Shown here: positions 1 to 6,621 of the stretch, piece after piece
Layout of the letters: each line of letters starts with the position of its first letter
Numbering within the stretch: the stretch's first letter is position 1
Source of the DNA: Treponema sp.
Lineage (GTDB): Bacteria > Spirochaetota > Spirochaetia > Treponematales > Breznakiellaceae
Length of the DNA: 16,560 nt
Direction: 5' to 3'
Assembly: GCA_031273835.1 (NCBI GenBank)
Contig: JAISRD010000095.1
Coordinates: forward strand, 1 to 16,560
Position numbers and translations under genes: made by a program
The notes under the pieces: generated by a model
Databases searched by the model: none
The model's input: only the letters and a program-made list of their open reading frames with translations
What the model was told of the DNA's origin: nothing

Positions 1-549
1 GCCCGCACGGAAATGGCCGATGCCTACATCGCCTGGTACAGCGCCTATGTCAACACCAGCGGCCCCCATACGCCCGTGGAAACGGAGCTCAAAAACGAGG
101 CCCGTAAGGGCGCCGAGCACGTCATCCGGCCCTTCGTCAAGCAGTACCTGATGTTCCCCCCGGTTACCCCAGCGGACCGCAGGGCCATGGGGCTTCACGA
201 ACCCAACCCCGACCGCGTCGAGGTCCAGCCCCCCGAAACCGCGCCGGAACTGACCCCCGACACGGGCACCCGCCGCCGTATCGCCATTCACTACCGGGAC
301 GAAGGCAGCGAACACCGGGCCAAACCCGAGCACGTAACGGGCATCGAGATCCGCTGGTCGATCCTTGAAGCGCCTCCCGCCCATCTGAAGGAGCTGATCA
401 ACTCCTCCTTTGACACCAGATCCCCCCTGGTCCTGGAATTCGACGAAAGCGACCGGGGCAGCCGCGTCTATATGTCGGGCCGCTGGGAAATCCACCATGA
501 AGGCGCGAAAGGCCCCTTCGGCGCAATCGTGGAAGCGATCATTCCGTAG
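1..549 (+). CDS. conserved hypothetical protein, 5' end cut by the window
   Basis: The reading frame is open from base 1 (codons before the ATG at 13 are GCC CGC ACG GAA, without a stop), so the gene probably starts outside the window and ATG 13 is internal. The visible 182 codons have an N-terminal helical part with the phrases HTPVETELKNEARKGAEHVI and RPFVKQYLMFPPVT. A central segment is rich in Pro, Glu and Asp, and the C-terminal half looks beta-rich (IEIRWSILEAPPA, PLVLEFDESDRGSRVYMSGR) and ends in GPFGAIVEAIIP. This pattern matches a family of short proteins of unknown function that I recall from spirochaetes and Bacteroidetes; the C-terminal part resembles a fibronectin-III-like sandwich. 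No catalytic motif is visible. It lies upstream of the rpmH promoter on the same strand and seems functionally unrelated to it. Confidence 0.75.
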   Translation, partial: ARTEMADAYIAWYSAYVNTSGPHTPVETELKNEARKGAEHVIRPFVKQYLMFPPVTPADRRAMGLHEPNPDRVEVQPPETAPELTPDTGTRRRIAIHYRDEGSEHRAKPEHVTGIEIRWSILEAPPAHLKELINSSFDTRSPLVLEFDESDRGSRVYMSGRWEIHHEGAKGPFGAIVEAIIP

Positions 550-602
550 GAAGAAGAAGAAAAACCGCCAGGTCGAATAGGTCGAAGAAGTTTTTGCTGT
601 AA

Positions 603-672
603 GTTTCTTTCTTTTTGTCCGTGCCGTCTGTGAGGTCCGTGGTTAAAAATTCTTGGGCTTTTGTCCGCGCCC
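603..672 (-). repeat. intergenic segment resembling a dispersed repeat, copy 1
   Basis: Read on the minus strand this stretch contains TTTTTAACCACGGACC followed by short units of the form CACGGAC/CACAGACGG. The same style of text recurs at 12931-13000, where the minus strand reads AACCGCTAAAGACACGAAAA. Shared pieces on the plus strand are GGTTAA followed by a T/A-rich stretch, TTGGGCTT and GTCCG-GC. The two copies are related but not identical. They look like members of a degenerate family of intergenic AACCAC-GGACAC elements rather than a coding sequence. Function is unknown. Confidence 0.45.
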
Positions 673-678
673 CGGTAA

Positions 679-708
679 TTGACGGAAACCCGCCTTATCC
701 TGTATAGT
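679..708 (+). promoter_or_regulatory. sigma70-type promoter for rpmH
   Basis: TTGACG at 679-684 (5/6 to consensus) is followed by an 18-bp spacer and TATAGT at 703-708 (5/6). Transcription would start near 715, giving a leader of about 88 nt before the rpmH ATG at 803. An upstream in-frame GTG at 707 lies inside the -10 element and so cannot be the translation start. Confidence 0.75.
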
Positions 709-736
709 GATATTTCCGAAAGCGATCCCAGCGGAT

Positions 737-774
737 CCTTCGGGTAAAGCGTCCCGCGGACGCCTCACCGAAGG
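737..774 (+). promoter_or_regulatory. two-tier stem-loop in the rpmH leader
   Basis: CCTTCGG (737-743) pairs with CCGAAGG (768-774). Inside it GCGTCC (749-754) pairs perfectly with GGACGC (758-763) around a CGC loop. The structure lies in the predicted 5' leader between promoter and ribosome binding site and is not followed by a U-tract, so it is not a terminator. It could stabilise the message or act in control of L34 synthesis; that role is inference. Confidence 0.55.
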
Positions 775-802
775 TTTCCTGAATTATAGAGGAGTTGTTC
801 CT

Positions 803-958
803 ATGAAGCGGACTTATCAGCCCAGTAAGGTTAAACGTAACCGTAAATTCGGGTTTCGGGCGCGGATGAAAACCCGGGGGGGGCGGCTTGTGCTTAAGCG
901 CCGCCGGGCCAAGGGGCGGTATAAACTGACCGTTGCCGACGAGAAAAAGCCCTATTGA
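803..958 (+). CDS. rpmH: 50S ribosomal protein L34
   Basis: A 51-residue, strongly basic protein starting MKRTYQPSKVKRNRKFGFRA, the signature of bacterial L34, which binds 23S rRNA in the large subunit. The Arg/Lys-rich core RLVLKRRRAKGR is typical, and the C-terminal ADEKKPY extends it slightly beyond the usual 44-47 residues. The start at 803 is fixed by homology and by the GAGGAG ribosome binding site at 789-794. A longer frame from 707 would begin inside the promoter. It is the first gene of the rpmH-rnpA-yidD-yidC-jag block, and its 3' end overlaps the longest possible rnpA frame. The gene contains a run of eight G at 876-883. Confidence 0.97.
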   Translation: MKRTYQPSKVKRNRKFGFRARMKTRGGRLVLKRRRAKGRYKLTVADEKKPY

Positions 959-1328
959 GGAGCCCCGGACGGAGGGTCTGCGGTTCAGGCGGCGGGAGCA
1001 TCTAAAGAGAAGGGCTGAAATAACGGTGGTTTTTAAAAAAGGCAGGGTTGCCGCCTGTCCGGGGGCCCGCTTGTTTTTTTTGGAGAACGGATTGCCCCAT
1101 AACCGGGTTGTTTTTACTTTTGCCAGAAATTACGGAAACGCGGTTGAACGGAACCGGGCCCGGCGGCTCGGACGGGAAGCGTACCGGCTTTTAAGGCCCC
1201 GCCTGCGGGGGGGCTTTGACCTGGTACTGCTGGTCTATCCTTCCGAAACCGTTACTTTCGCGGCGAGGCAGAAGCAGCTTAAAACCCTGGTTTCCAAAGC
1301 CGGTCTTTACCGGCCCGCCCCGGTGTAA
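933..1328 (+). CDS. rnpA: ribonuclease P protein component
   Basis: This is the protein subunit of RNase P, which helps the catalytic RNA remove 5' leaders from pre-tRNAs. The hallmark RNR segment is clear (ERNRARRLGREAYRLLRPRL, residues 72-91 from the TTG start), as are the FTFARNYGNAV strand before it and the GFDLVLLV strand after it. The length (about 115-131 aa) is normal. The start is uncertain: the frame has no ATG or GTG before the conserved region. TTG 933 lies 26 bases inside rpmH and lacks a ribosome binding site; CTG 978 or ATT 954 are other options, and a GAGGAG overlapping the rpmH stop (957-962) suggests coupled reinitiation. I give the longest version. Within the gene is a T8 run at 1074-1081. 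Confidence 0.93.
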   Translation: MPTRKSPIEEPRTEGLRFRRREHLKRRAEITVVFKKGRVAACPGARLFFLENGLPHNRVVFTFARNYGNAVERNRARRLGREAYRLLRPRLRGGFDLVLLVYPSETVTFAARQKQLKTLVSKAGLYRPAPV

Positions 1329-1340
1329 GGAAAATAGTGA

Positions 1341-1553
1341 ATGATGCAAAAGATCGTCCTATGGCTGATCCGGTTCTACCGGGAAGCCCTTTCTCCCCAT
1401 CTCCGTCCCGGCTGCCGTTACTATCCCAGTTGTTCCGGCTATGCCTTGGAGGCGGTTCAGAAATACGGCGCCCTAAGGGGTTCCTTTTTAGCTCTTAAAC
1501 GGATACTGCGCTGCCATCCCCTGCATGAGGGCGGCTATGATCCGGTACCTTAA
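1341..1553 (+). CDS. yidD: membrane protein insertion efficiency factor YidD
   Basis: A 70-residue protein of the YidD family, a small amphipathic factor at the inner face of the membrane thought to assist YidC-dependent insertion. The family pattern is complete: LIRFYREALSPHL, the cysteine pair in GCRYYPSCSGYA (C25 and C31), the ALKRILRCHP segment with C58, and the ending GGYDPVP. Two ATGs are adjacent (1341 and 1344); AAGGA at 1327-1331 serves either. It lies 12 bases after rnpA and 15 bases before yidC, the standard order, so it is almost certainly in the same transcript. Confidence 0.95.
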   Translation: MMQKIVLWLIRFYREALSPHLRPGCRYYPSCSGYALEAVQKYGALRGSFLALKRILRCHPLHEGGYDPVP

Positions 1554-1568
1554 AATACAGGACTATCC

Positions 1569-3428
1569 ATGGAAAAACGAACAATATTAGCCTTAGTGCT
1601 TTCAGGCCTGGTGGTATTCGGCTTTTACTTGATCCAGTACGCGCTTACCCCCAAAACCGATGGGGAAGCCCCGAATACGGAACAGACGGCCCAGGGCTCC
1701 CCGGTATCCGAATCTTCGGCAGTCCCGGTAAGCCCCGTTTCCGGTCCCCCGGAAACGGTAAACGAGGCTCCGCCTGAGCTTTCCGCCGGAGAGGAGGGAG
1801 TTTCCGGTGGAGCTTCCGTTCCCGCCGGGGCCGGACAGCCCCGGGAAGCGCCGGAAAGGGAGGAGCGGCTCACCATCGAGACCGCCCTGGTGCGGGTTGT
1901 GTTTACCAATGCCGGGGGGGACATTGTTTCTTACCGGCTTAAGGAGCACGATGAAAAGGGCGATCCGGTCGAGATGGTGCTTCCCCCGTCGCTGGACGGC
2001 GTTACCGGGGAATCCCACGCGTTTACCATAGCCTTCGGCGGATTGGACGCCAGGCCGGTACAGTCCTACTTCCGTACCGCCCGGCCTTCGCCTTACGCGG
2101 TGGAATTTTCCCAGGACTTTTCCCTGGGCGCTCCGGGGAAGGGGGAAACCTTTACCCTGACAAAGAGCTATGAATTCAAGCCCGATGAGTATATGTTTAC
2201 GCTCACCGTTTCCCTGGACAGCGCCTCCAATCTGCCCCTGAGTTTTAACAACGCCGCTTATACCCTCTCCCTGGGCCCCCAGATCGGCCCCAAATTTGAA
2301 AAGCTCGATCAGCGCTACGAATACCGGCATTACTATACCTTTGTCAACGGAAAGCGGCGGCAGGAAAAGGTGGGCGAGGGAAATCCCACGGTGGTGGATT
2401 CCCGCTTTACCTGGGCCGCGGTGGCGGGCAAGTACTTCGCCGCCATTGTGGTGCCCGATACCACCCTGTATCAGCTGGCCTTTTCCGCCAGGCCGGAGCC
2501 GGGGCTGCCCGCCGTTTCCCGGCTCTCCATGATCCGCCCCGGATTAACCGCCCCCAGGGCAAAGGATCTGTACCACTTCTACCTGGGTCCGAAAAACCAG
2601 GAGAGCCTGGGTATTTACGATACGGGGGTAAACAGCTACAAGCTCAAGGACCTTCAGTTTTCAAAGGTGGCAAGTACCAGCGGCATCTTAAGCCCCCTGG
2701 AAAACCTGCTTAAATGGCTCTTGCAGATTTTCTACGGCTTTGTTCCCAACTACGGGGTGGCGATCATCCTGCTTACCCTGCTGGTCAAACTGGTCCTCTT
2801 TCCCTTAACCAAGAAGAGTTCCGAAATGAGCGTTAAGATGCAGGCCATAGCGCCCAAGATCAAGGAACTCCAGGAAAAGTACCGGGACAATCCGGCAAAG
2901 TTAAATCAGGAAATGGGCCTCCTGTACAAAAAGGAGGGCCACAATCCCATGATGGGCTGCCTGCCCCTGCTGATTCAGATGCCCATACTCTTTGCCATGT
3001 ACAATCTCTTTAATACCCACTTCGATCTGCGGGGGGCGATGTTCCTCCCCGGATGGATACCGGATCTTTCACTCCCCGAATCCATACTGGATTTCGGTTT
3101 TACCGTCCCGCTTCTGGGCTGGAATAGTTTGAGGCTGCTGCCCTTTATTTACCTGGGTTCGCAGCTCCTCTACGGAGCGGCCACCAGAACGCCGGATCAG
3201 GAAGGGAACCCCTCAATGAAGATGATGCTCTACGCCATGCCTATCGTGTTTTTCTTCATTCTTTACAATGTTCCTTCCGGCCTTGTGGTATTCTGGATCA
3301 TGTCCAATGTTTTCACCCTGGTCCAGCAGATTATCCTTAATAAGTACCTGGCCCAAAAGCGGGCAAAGGCGCCCGTCGAGGAGCCGAAAACGGTGATCGC
3401 CCCCCCAAGGCGCAGAAAGGGGCGCTAG
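1569..3428 (+). CDS. yidC: membrane protein insertase YidC
   Basis: This is the Oxa1/Alb3-family insertase, which places membrane proteins into the inner membrane alone or with Sec. The N-terminal membrane segment (about residues 6-26, ILALVLSGLVVFGFYLIQYA) is followed by a low-complexity Pro/Glu/Ser/Ala linker (about 30-95) and then the large periplasmic beta domain (about 100-350). The conserved C-terminal insertase domain begins near residue 375 with YGFVPNYGVAIILLTLLVK and contains FPLTKKS, NPMMGCLPLLIQMPILFAMY and NVPSGLVVFW. The C-terminal tail is basic. At 619 aa it is longer than the E. coli protein, mainly through the linker. The charged residue of the hydrophilic groove, Arg in E. 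coli, aligns with Lys407 here. It lies between yidD and jag, as in many bacteria. Confidence 0.97.
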   Translation: MEKRTILALVLSGLVVFGFYLIQYALTPKTDGEAPNTEQTAQGSPVSESSAVPVSPVSGPPETVNEAPPELSAGEEGVSGGASVPAGAGQPREAPEREERLTIETALVRVVFTNAGGDIVSYRLKEHDEKGDPVEMVLPPSLDGVTGESHAFTIAFGGLDARPVQSYFRTARPSPYAVEFSQDFSLGAPGKGETFTLTKSYEFKPDEYMFTLTVSLDSASNLPLSFNNAAYTLSLGPQIGPKFEKLDQRYEYRHYYTFVNGKRRQEKVGEGNPTVVDSRFTWAAVAGKYFAAIVVPDTTLYQLAFSARPEPGLPAVSRLSMIRPGLTAPRAKDLYHFYLGPKNQESLGIYDTGVNSYKLKDLQFSKVASTSGILSPLENLLKWLLQIFYGFVPNYGVAIILLTLLVKLVLFPLTKKSSEMSVKMQAIAPKIKELQEKYRDNPAKLNQEMGLLYKKEGHNPMMGCLPLLIQMPILFAMYNLFNTHFDLRGAMFLPGWIPDLSLPESILDFGFTVPLLGWNSLRLLPFIYLGSQLLYGAATRTPDQEGNPSMKMMLYAMPIVFFFILYNVPSGLVVFWIMSNVFTLVQQIILNKYLAQKRAKAPVEEPKTVIAPPRRRKGR

Positions 3429-3462
3429 TTCAAAAGTAATTTCTTTCGCGAGGAGACGCGTT

Positions 3463-4185
3463 ATGGTATATGAATTTGAAGGCCGTTCCGAAAAAGAAGC
3501 CATCGACAGGGCTGCATCGGAATTGGGATTGGAAAAAGACGGATTTGATGTGGAGATTCTGGAGACCCATCGTTCCGGGCTGTTCAAAAAGGGCTATGTC
3601 AAAATAAAGGTTCATACGGAAGAAAGCGGCGGGAAAGTTCCCCCCGCCGAAGCTCCGCCGCCGGCCCGTCCCGCCAGGGGTCCGGTCCAGGGGAGGGTCC
3701 CGGCGCAGCACGGCGAAGAGGGCCGGGAGGGGTTTGAGCGGAACCTGATTTCCTTTGTGGAAGGCCTTATTGAACGTATGGGGTATACAGGGACCGTTTC
3801 GGTACTGTACCGGGAAGACCGCAAGCTGGGGTTAAAAATAGACTCGGAGTATTCTTCCATACTGATTGGGAAAAAGGGCAAAAACCTTGACGCCATCCAG
3901 CTTTTGGCCAATATCTATGTGGGCAGACAGGGCAGGGAGGATATGCGGATCATCCTGGACAGCGAAAATTACCGGCTCCGCCGTGAAGAATCGCTGGTCC
4001 GTCTTGCCTATACCGTGGCGGACCAGGTCCGCGAAAACCGCAATTCCGTCCTGTTGGAACCGATGAATCCCTTTGACCGCAGGCTTATCCATACCACCCT
4101 GAATGATATCGGCGATGTTGAAACTAAAAGCGAGGGAGATGGTTTGTATAAGCAGGTGCGGGTGTATTACAAAGGCTTGAGGTAA
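3463..4185 (+). CDS. jag: RNA-binding protein KhpB/Jag
   Basis: A 240-residue protein with the three-part architecture of Jag/KhpB, an RNA-binding protein linked to sRNA and mRNA regulation and to cell-envelope control. The Jag-N domain (1-52) contains SEKEAIDRAASELGL and the RSGLFKKGYVKIKV hairpin. A Pro/Ala/Gly-rich linker spans about 55-85. The KH domain (about 95-165) has the GxxG loop as GKKG (136-139), and the R3H domain (about 170-240) has MNPFDRRLIHTTL with the Arg/His pair R206-H210. The ribosome binding site GAGGAG lies 8 bases before ATG 3463. The gene follows yidC by 34 bases, the typical position. Confidence 0.95.
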   Translation: MVYEFEGRSEKEAIDRAASELGLEKDGFDVEILETHRSGLFKKGYVKIKVHTEESGGKVPPAEAPPPARPARGPVQGRVPAQHGEEGREGFERNLISFVEGLIERMGYTGTVSVLYREDRKLGLKIDSEYSSILIGKKGKNLDAIQLLANIYVGRQGREDMRIILDSENYRLRREESLVRLAYTVADQVRENRNSVLLEPMNPFDRRLIHTTLNDIGDVETKSEGDGLYKQVRVYYKGLR

Positions 4186-4217
4186 GCGAATAAAGTTCCG
4201 GCTTCGCGGGGTGTGTG

Positions 4218-5006
4218 ATGAAATTTCCTGTTTTCATTTTGCTGTTTTCCCTGGCGGGGCCGGTTTTTTCCGTCCCCCTTTCCGCTTTGGTGGAAAGTTC
4301 CCTTGAACCGGCTCTGCTTAAGGGGGAACGCCTCAGCAGGGTTCAGGATAAAAACCTAAAACCCCAGCTTATTCCCAATGACGCTTATGTAAAAGATCTG
4401 GTGAACGGAATGATAGCCGGCCTGGGACCCAATTTTCTTGTGGAGACCCTGTCCCTTTACCGCAAGCCCGCCGGGGCCGCCGTTCCGCAATGGAGTCCGG
4501 CGGAACGGACGGCCCTGTATAACCAATCGCTGGCCCTGAGCAGTCTGGCGGGCTTAAAGTACTACTCGGAGAGCCGCAAGGAGCTGCGTACCTTTTACGA
4601 AAGTTCTTCCGTGGTTGACGGCCCCGACGCTAAAACCCCCGTGCCGGACCCCAGCTATGCCAATCCGCCGGAGGAATTAACCGTTTACGCCCGGCAGAAG
4701 GACCTTTCCTTTGGGGACAATGTCTATAAATACGATTACCATGCCCGGCAGAACGCCCTTATCTTTGTCCAGGAAAACTTAAGCGCCATGAGTTACGGGC
4801 CCATCCCAGCGGTGGGTAAAAACAAGCTCCGTTCCATGGCGGCCGTTTTTGACGCCGGGGACTACCTGCTCTTCTATGCTGTTTCCATGGCCAGGGCCGC
4901 CTCCATTCCCGGTATGAGCGGGCGGGTGGGCCGTTCTTTTATCACCAGGGCCGAGGCGGTTCTTACCTGGTTTGCGGGCCGGGCGGACAGGGCTTTCAAA
5001 ATTTAA
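4218..5006 (+). CDS. exported protein of unknown function (spirochaete-type family)
   Basis: I do not recognise a function. The protein (262 aa from ATG 4218; GTG 4215 would add one residue) begins with a cleavable signal peptide, MKFPVFILLFSLAGPVFS, with likely cleavage near residues 18-23 and no lipobox cysteine. It is therefore probably periplasmic or secreted. The mature part is soluble, with no further membrane segment, no cysteines and no obvious catalytic motif. It has recurring aromatic segments such as LAGLKYYSESRKELRTFYES and DNVYKYDYHARQNALIFVQE. It resembles a family of unknown function I associate with Treponema, possibly DUF6675; that name is from memory. It follows jag by 32 bases and probably ends the yidC transcript, which hints at an envelope role but does not prove one. 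Confidence 0.8.
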   Translation: MKFPVFILLFSLAGPVFSVPLSALVESSLEPALLKGERLSRVQDKNLKPQLIPNDAYVKDLVNGMIAGLGPNFLVETLSLYRKPAGAAVPQWSPAERTALYNQSLALSSLAGLKYYSESRKELRTFYESSSVVDGPDAKTPVPDPSYANPPEELTVYARQKDLSFGDNVYKYDYHARQNALIFVQENLSAMSYGPIPAVGKNKLRSMAAVFDAGDYLLFYAVSMARAASIPGMSGRVGRSFITRAEAVLTWFAGRADRAFKI

Positions 5007-5025
5007 CATTTTGGTACTTTTTTAC

Positions 5026-5053
5026 TTGACAGAATTACAATCAGGTGTATCAT
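5026..5053 (+). promoter_or_regulatory. sigma70-type promoter of the sugar ABC operon
   Basis: A perfect TTGACA at 5026-5031 is followed by a 16-bp spacer and TATCAT at 5048-5053 (5/6). Transcription would begin near 5060, a few bases before the operator palindrome at 5068-5083. Confidence 0.8.
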
Positions 5054-5067
5054 GTAATCTAAGGTAA

Positions 5068-5083
5068 ATGAAACCGGTTTCAT
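5068..5083 (+). promoter_or_regulatory. LacI-family operator (perfect 16-bp palindrome)
   Basis: ATGAAACCGGTTTCAT is a perfect palindrome with the central CG and TGAAA/TTTCA arms characteristic of LacI/GalR/CcpA-type operators. It begins about 15 bases after the -10 element, so a bound repressor would block initiation or early elongation. The LacI-family gene at 10666-11670 is the nearest candidate ligand; that pairing is inference. The ATG at its first base is in frame with the ATPase gene but belongs to the operator, not to a start codon. Confidence 0.8.
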
Positions 5084-5109
5084 TTTGCGATTGTTTGGAA
5101 GGAAGAGGT

Positions 5110-6606
5110 ATGGCTGGAGAATTATTGCGGGCCGAGCATATCAACAAAGCTTTTTCCGGGGTCCTGGCCCTGCAGGACGTACAGTTTGATTTGAAAACCG
5201 GTGAAGTTCACGCCCTTCTGGGGGAAAACGGGGCGGGAAAATCCACTTTAATGAAGATCATTTCCGGGGTTTATACCAGGGATTCGGGGGACCTTTCCAT
5301 CAAGGGGGAAAAAATAACCCACGACCTTAGCCCCCATTCCGCCCAGGCCCTGGGGATAGGTATTATCCACCAGGAACTGAACCTCTGCCCCCATTTGACG
5401 GTGGCGGAAAACATCTTCCTTAACAGGGAATTTTCCTATGCCGCAGGCGTCTTGAACAAGAAAAAACAGAACGAGGCGGCCCGGCAGTATCTGGATCAGC
5501 TGAATCTGGATATTGATCCGGCCACGCCCACCAATAAACTGCCCGTTTCCAAGCAGCAAATGGTGGAAATCTGTAAAACCTTATCGATGAACGCCGGCAT
5601 TGTGATAATGGACGAGCCCACTTCGGCCTTAACGGAAAAGGAAATAGAGGATCTTTTTTCCGTTATTGCCGTGCTTAAACAAAAGGGCAAGGGTATTATC
5701 TATATTTCCCATAGGCTGGAAGAACTTTCCCGCATTGTCGACCGGGTTACCGTACTGCGGGACGGCAAGTATGTAAAGACCATGAATTTTGCCGACACCA
5801 GCCTGCCGGAAATTATCAGCCTTATGGTGGGCCGGGCCCTAACCGAAAAATTCCCCCGTATAGAAACGGCACGGGGAGAAAAGGTGCTGGAAATAAAGAA
5901 CCTTTCTTCCCCCCACGGGGTCGGGGTAAAAAACGTATCCTTTGAGCTTTACAAAGGGGAGATCCTCGCCTTTGCGGGACTCATGGGCGCGGGCCGTACC
6001 GAAACGGTGCGGGCTATTTCCGGGGCCGATAAAATGAGTTCAGGCGAAATTATCCTTAACGGCAAGACGCTGGCGATCAGATCCCCCCGGGACGCCATAA
6101 ACAAGGGCCTTTTCTGCGCCCCGGAGGATCGTAAGCGGGACGGCCTCTGCGTAAGGATGACCCTGGCGGAAAATATTACCCTGCCAAGCCTGGATGTTAT
6201 TTCCAAATTGGGGGTTATCATCAACAAGCTGGAGGAAGAAAAGTCCGCGGCCATGGTCAACAGTCTTAAAATTAAAACTCCCGGCGTGAATCAGTATGTA
6301 CGGAACCTTTCAGGCGGCAACCAGCAGAAGGTGGTGGTCGGCAAGTGGCTTATGCGGAACGCCCAGGTGGTTATCTTTGACGAACCCACCCGGGGCATAG
6401 ACGTGGCTTCCAAGATCGAAATATACAATATCATCAACGATCTAAAAAAAACCGGCATCGGGGTCATGTTTGTTTCATCAGAATTGCCGGAAGTGCTGGG
6501 TATATCGGATCGTATCATCGTAATGTGCAACGGAAAAATCACCAAGGAACTCCTTACGAAGGATACGAATCAGGAAGAAATAGTACGGTACGCGACACAA
6601 TACTAA
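5110..6606 (+). CDS. sugar ABC transporter, double ATPase subunit (RbsA/MglA-like)
   Basis: The energising subunit of a CUT2-type sugar importer, made of two fused nucleotide-binding domains (498 aa). Domain 1 has Walker A GENGAGKST (38-46) with Walker B VIMDEP; its signature region is degenerate (LPVSKQQMVEICKT). Domain 2 has the altered Walker A GLMGAGRTET, normal for this family, and a full signature LSGGNQQKVVVGKWL followed by VIFDEPTRGIDV. The start at 5110 is chosen because GGAAGGAAGAGG lies directly before it and the usual N-terminus begins here. ATG 5068 would translate through the operator. Its partners, the permease and binding protein, follow. Ribose is only one of several possible substrates (galactose, xylose, other pentoses or hexoses). 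Confidence 0.95.
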   Translation: MAGELLRAEHINKAFSGVLALQDVQFDLKTGEVHALLGENGAGKSTLMKIISGVYTRDSGDLSIKGEKITHDLSPHSAQALGIGIIHQELNLCPHLTVAENIFLNREFSYAAGVLNKKKQNEAARQYLDQLNLDIDPATPTNKLPVSKQQMVEICKTLSMNAGIVIMDEPTSALTEKEIEDLFSVIAVLKQKGKGIIYISHRLEELSRIVDRVTVLRDGKYVKTMNFADTSLPEIISLMVGRALTEKFPRIETARGEKVLEIKNLSSPHGVGVKNVSFELYKGEILAFAGLMGAGRTETVRAISGADKMSSGEIILNGKTLAIRSPRDAINKGLFCAPEDRKRDGLCVRMTLAENITLPSLDVISKLGVIINKLEEEKSAAMVNSLKIKTPGVNQYVRNLSGGNQQKVVVGKWLMRNAQVVIFDEPTRGIDVASKIEIYNIINDLKKTGIGVMFVSSELPEVLGISDRIIVMCNGKITKELLTKDTNQEEIVRYATQY

Positions 6607-6621
6607 CAACGGGGGTTTTTG

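Noticed and set aside
707..802. 32-residue extension of L34
   Set aside because: The start codon would lie inside the -10 element, and L34 proteins begin MKRTYQP.
550..802. Replication origin next to rpmH
   Set aside because: rpmH is near dnaA/oriC in many bacteria, but I see no dnaA gene and no cluster of TTATCCACA-like boxes here.
1602..2330. 242-codon minus-strand frame opposite yidC
   Set aside because: No recognisable domain; the opposite strand encodes a complete YidC.
4997..5023. CAAAAT-TTAAC-ATTTTG followed by T-rich sequence as a terminator for the yidC-jag block
   Set aside because: The stem is short and AT-only apart from its closing pair, too weak to call, and the T-run is displaced from the stem by four bases.
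5068..5109. N-terminal 14-residue extension of the sugar ATPase from ATG 5068
   Set aside because: The ATG lies in the operator palindrome, with no proper ribosome binding site, while ATG 5110 has a strong one and the family N-terminus.
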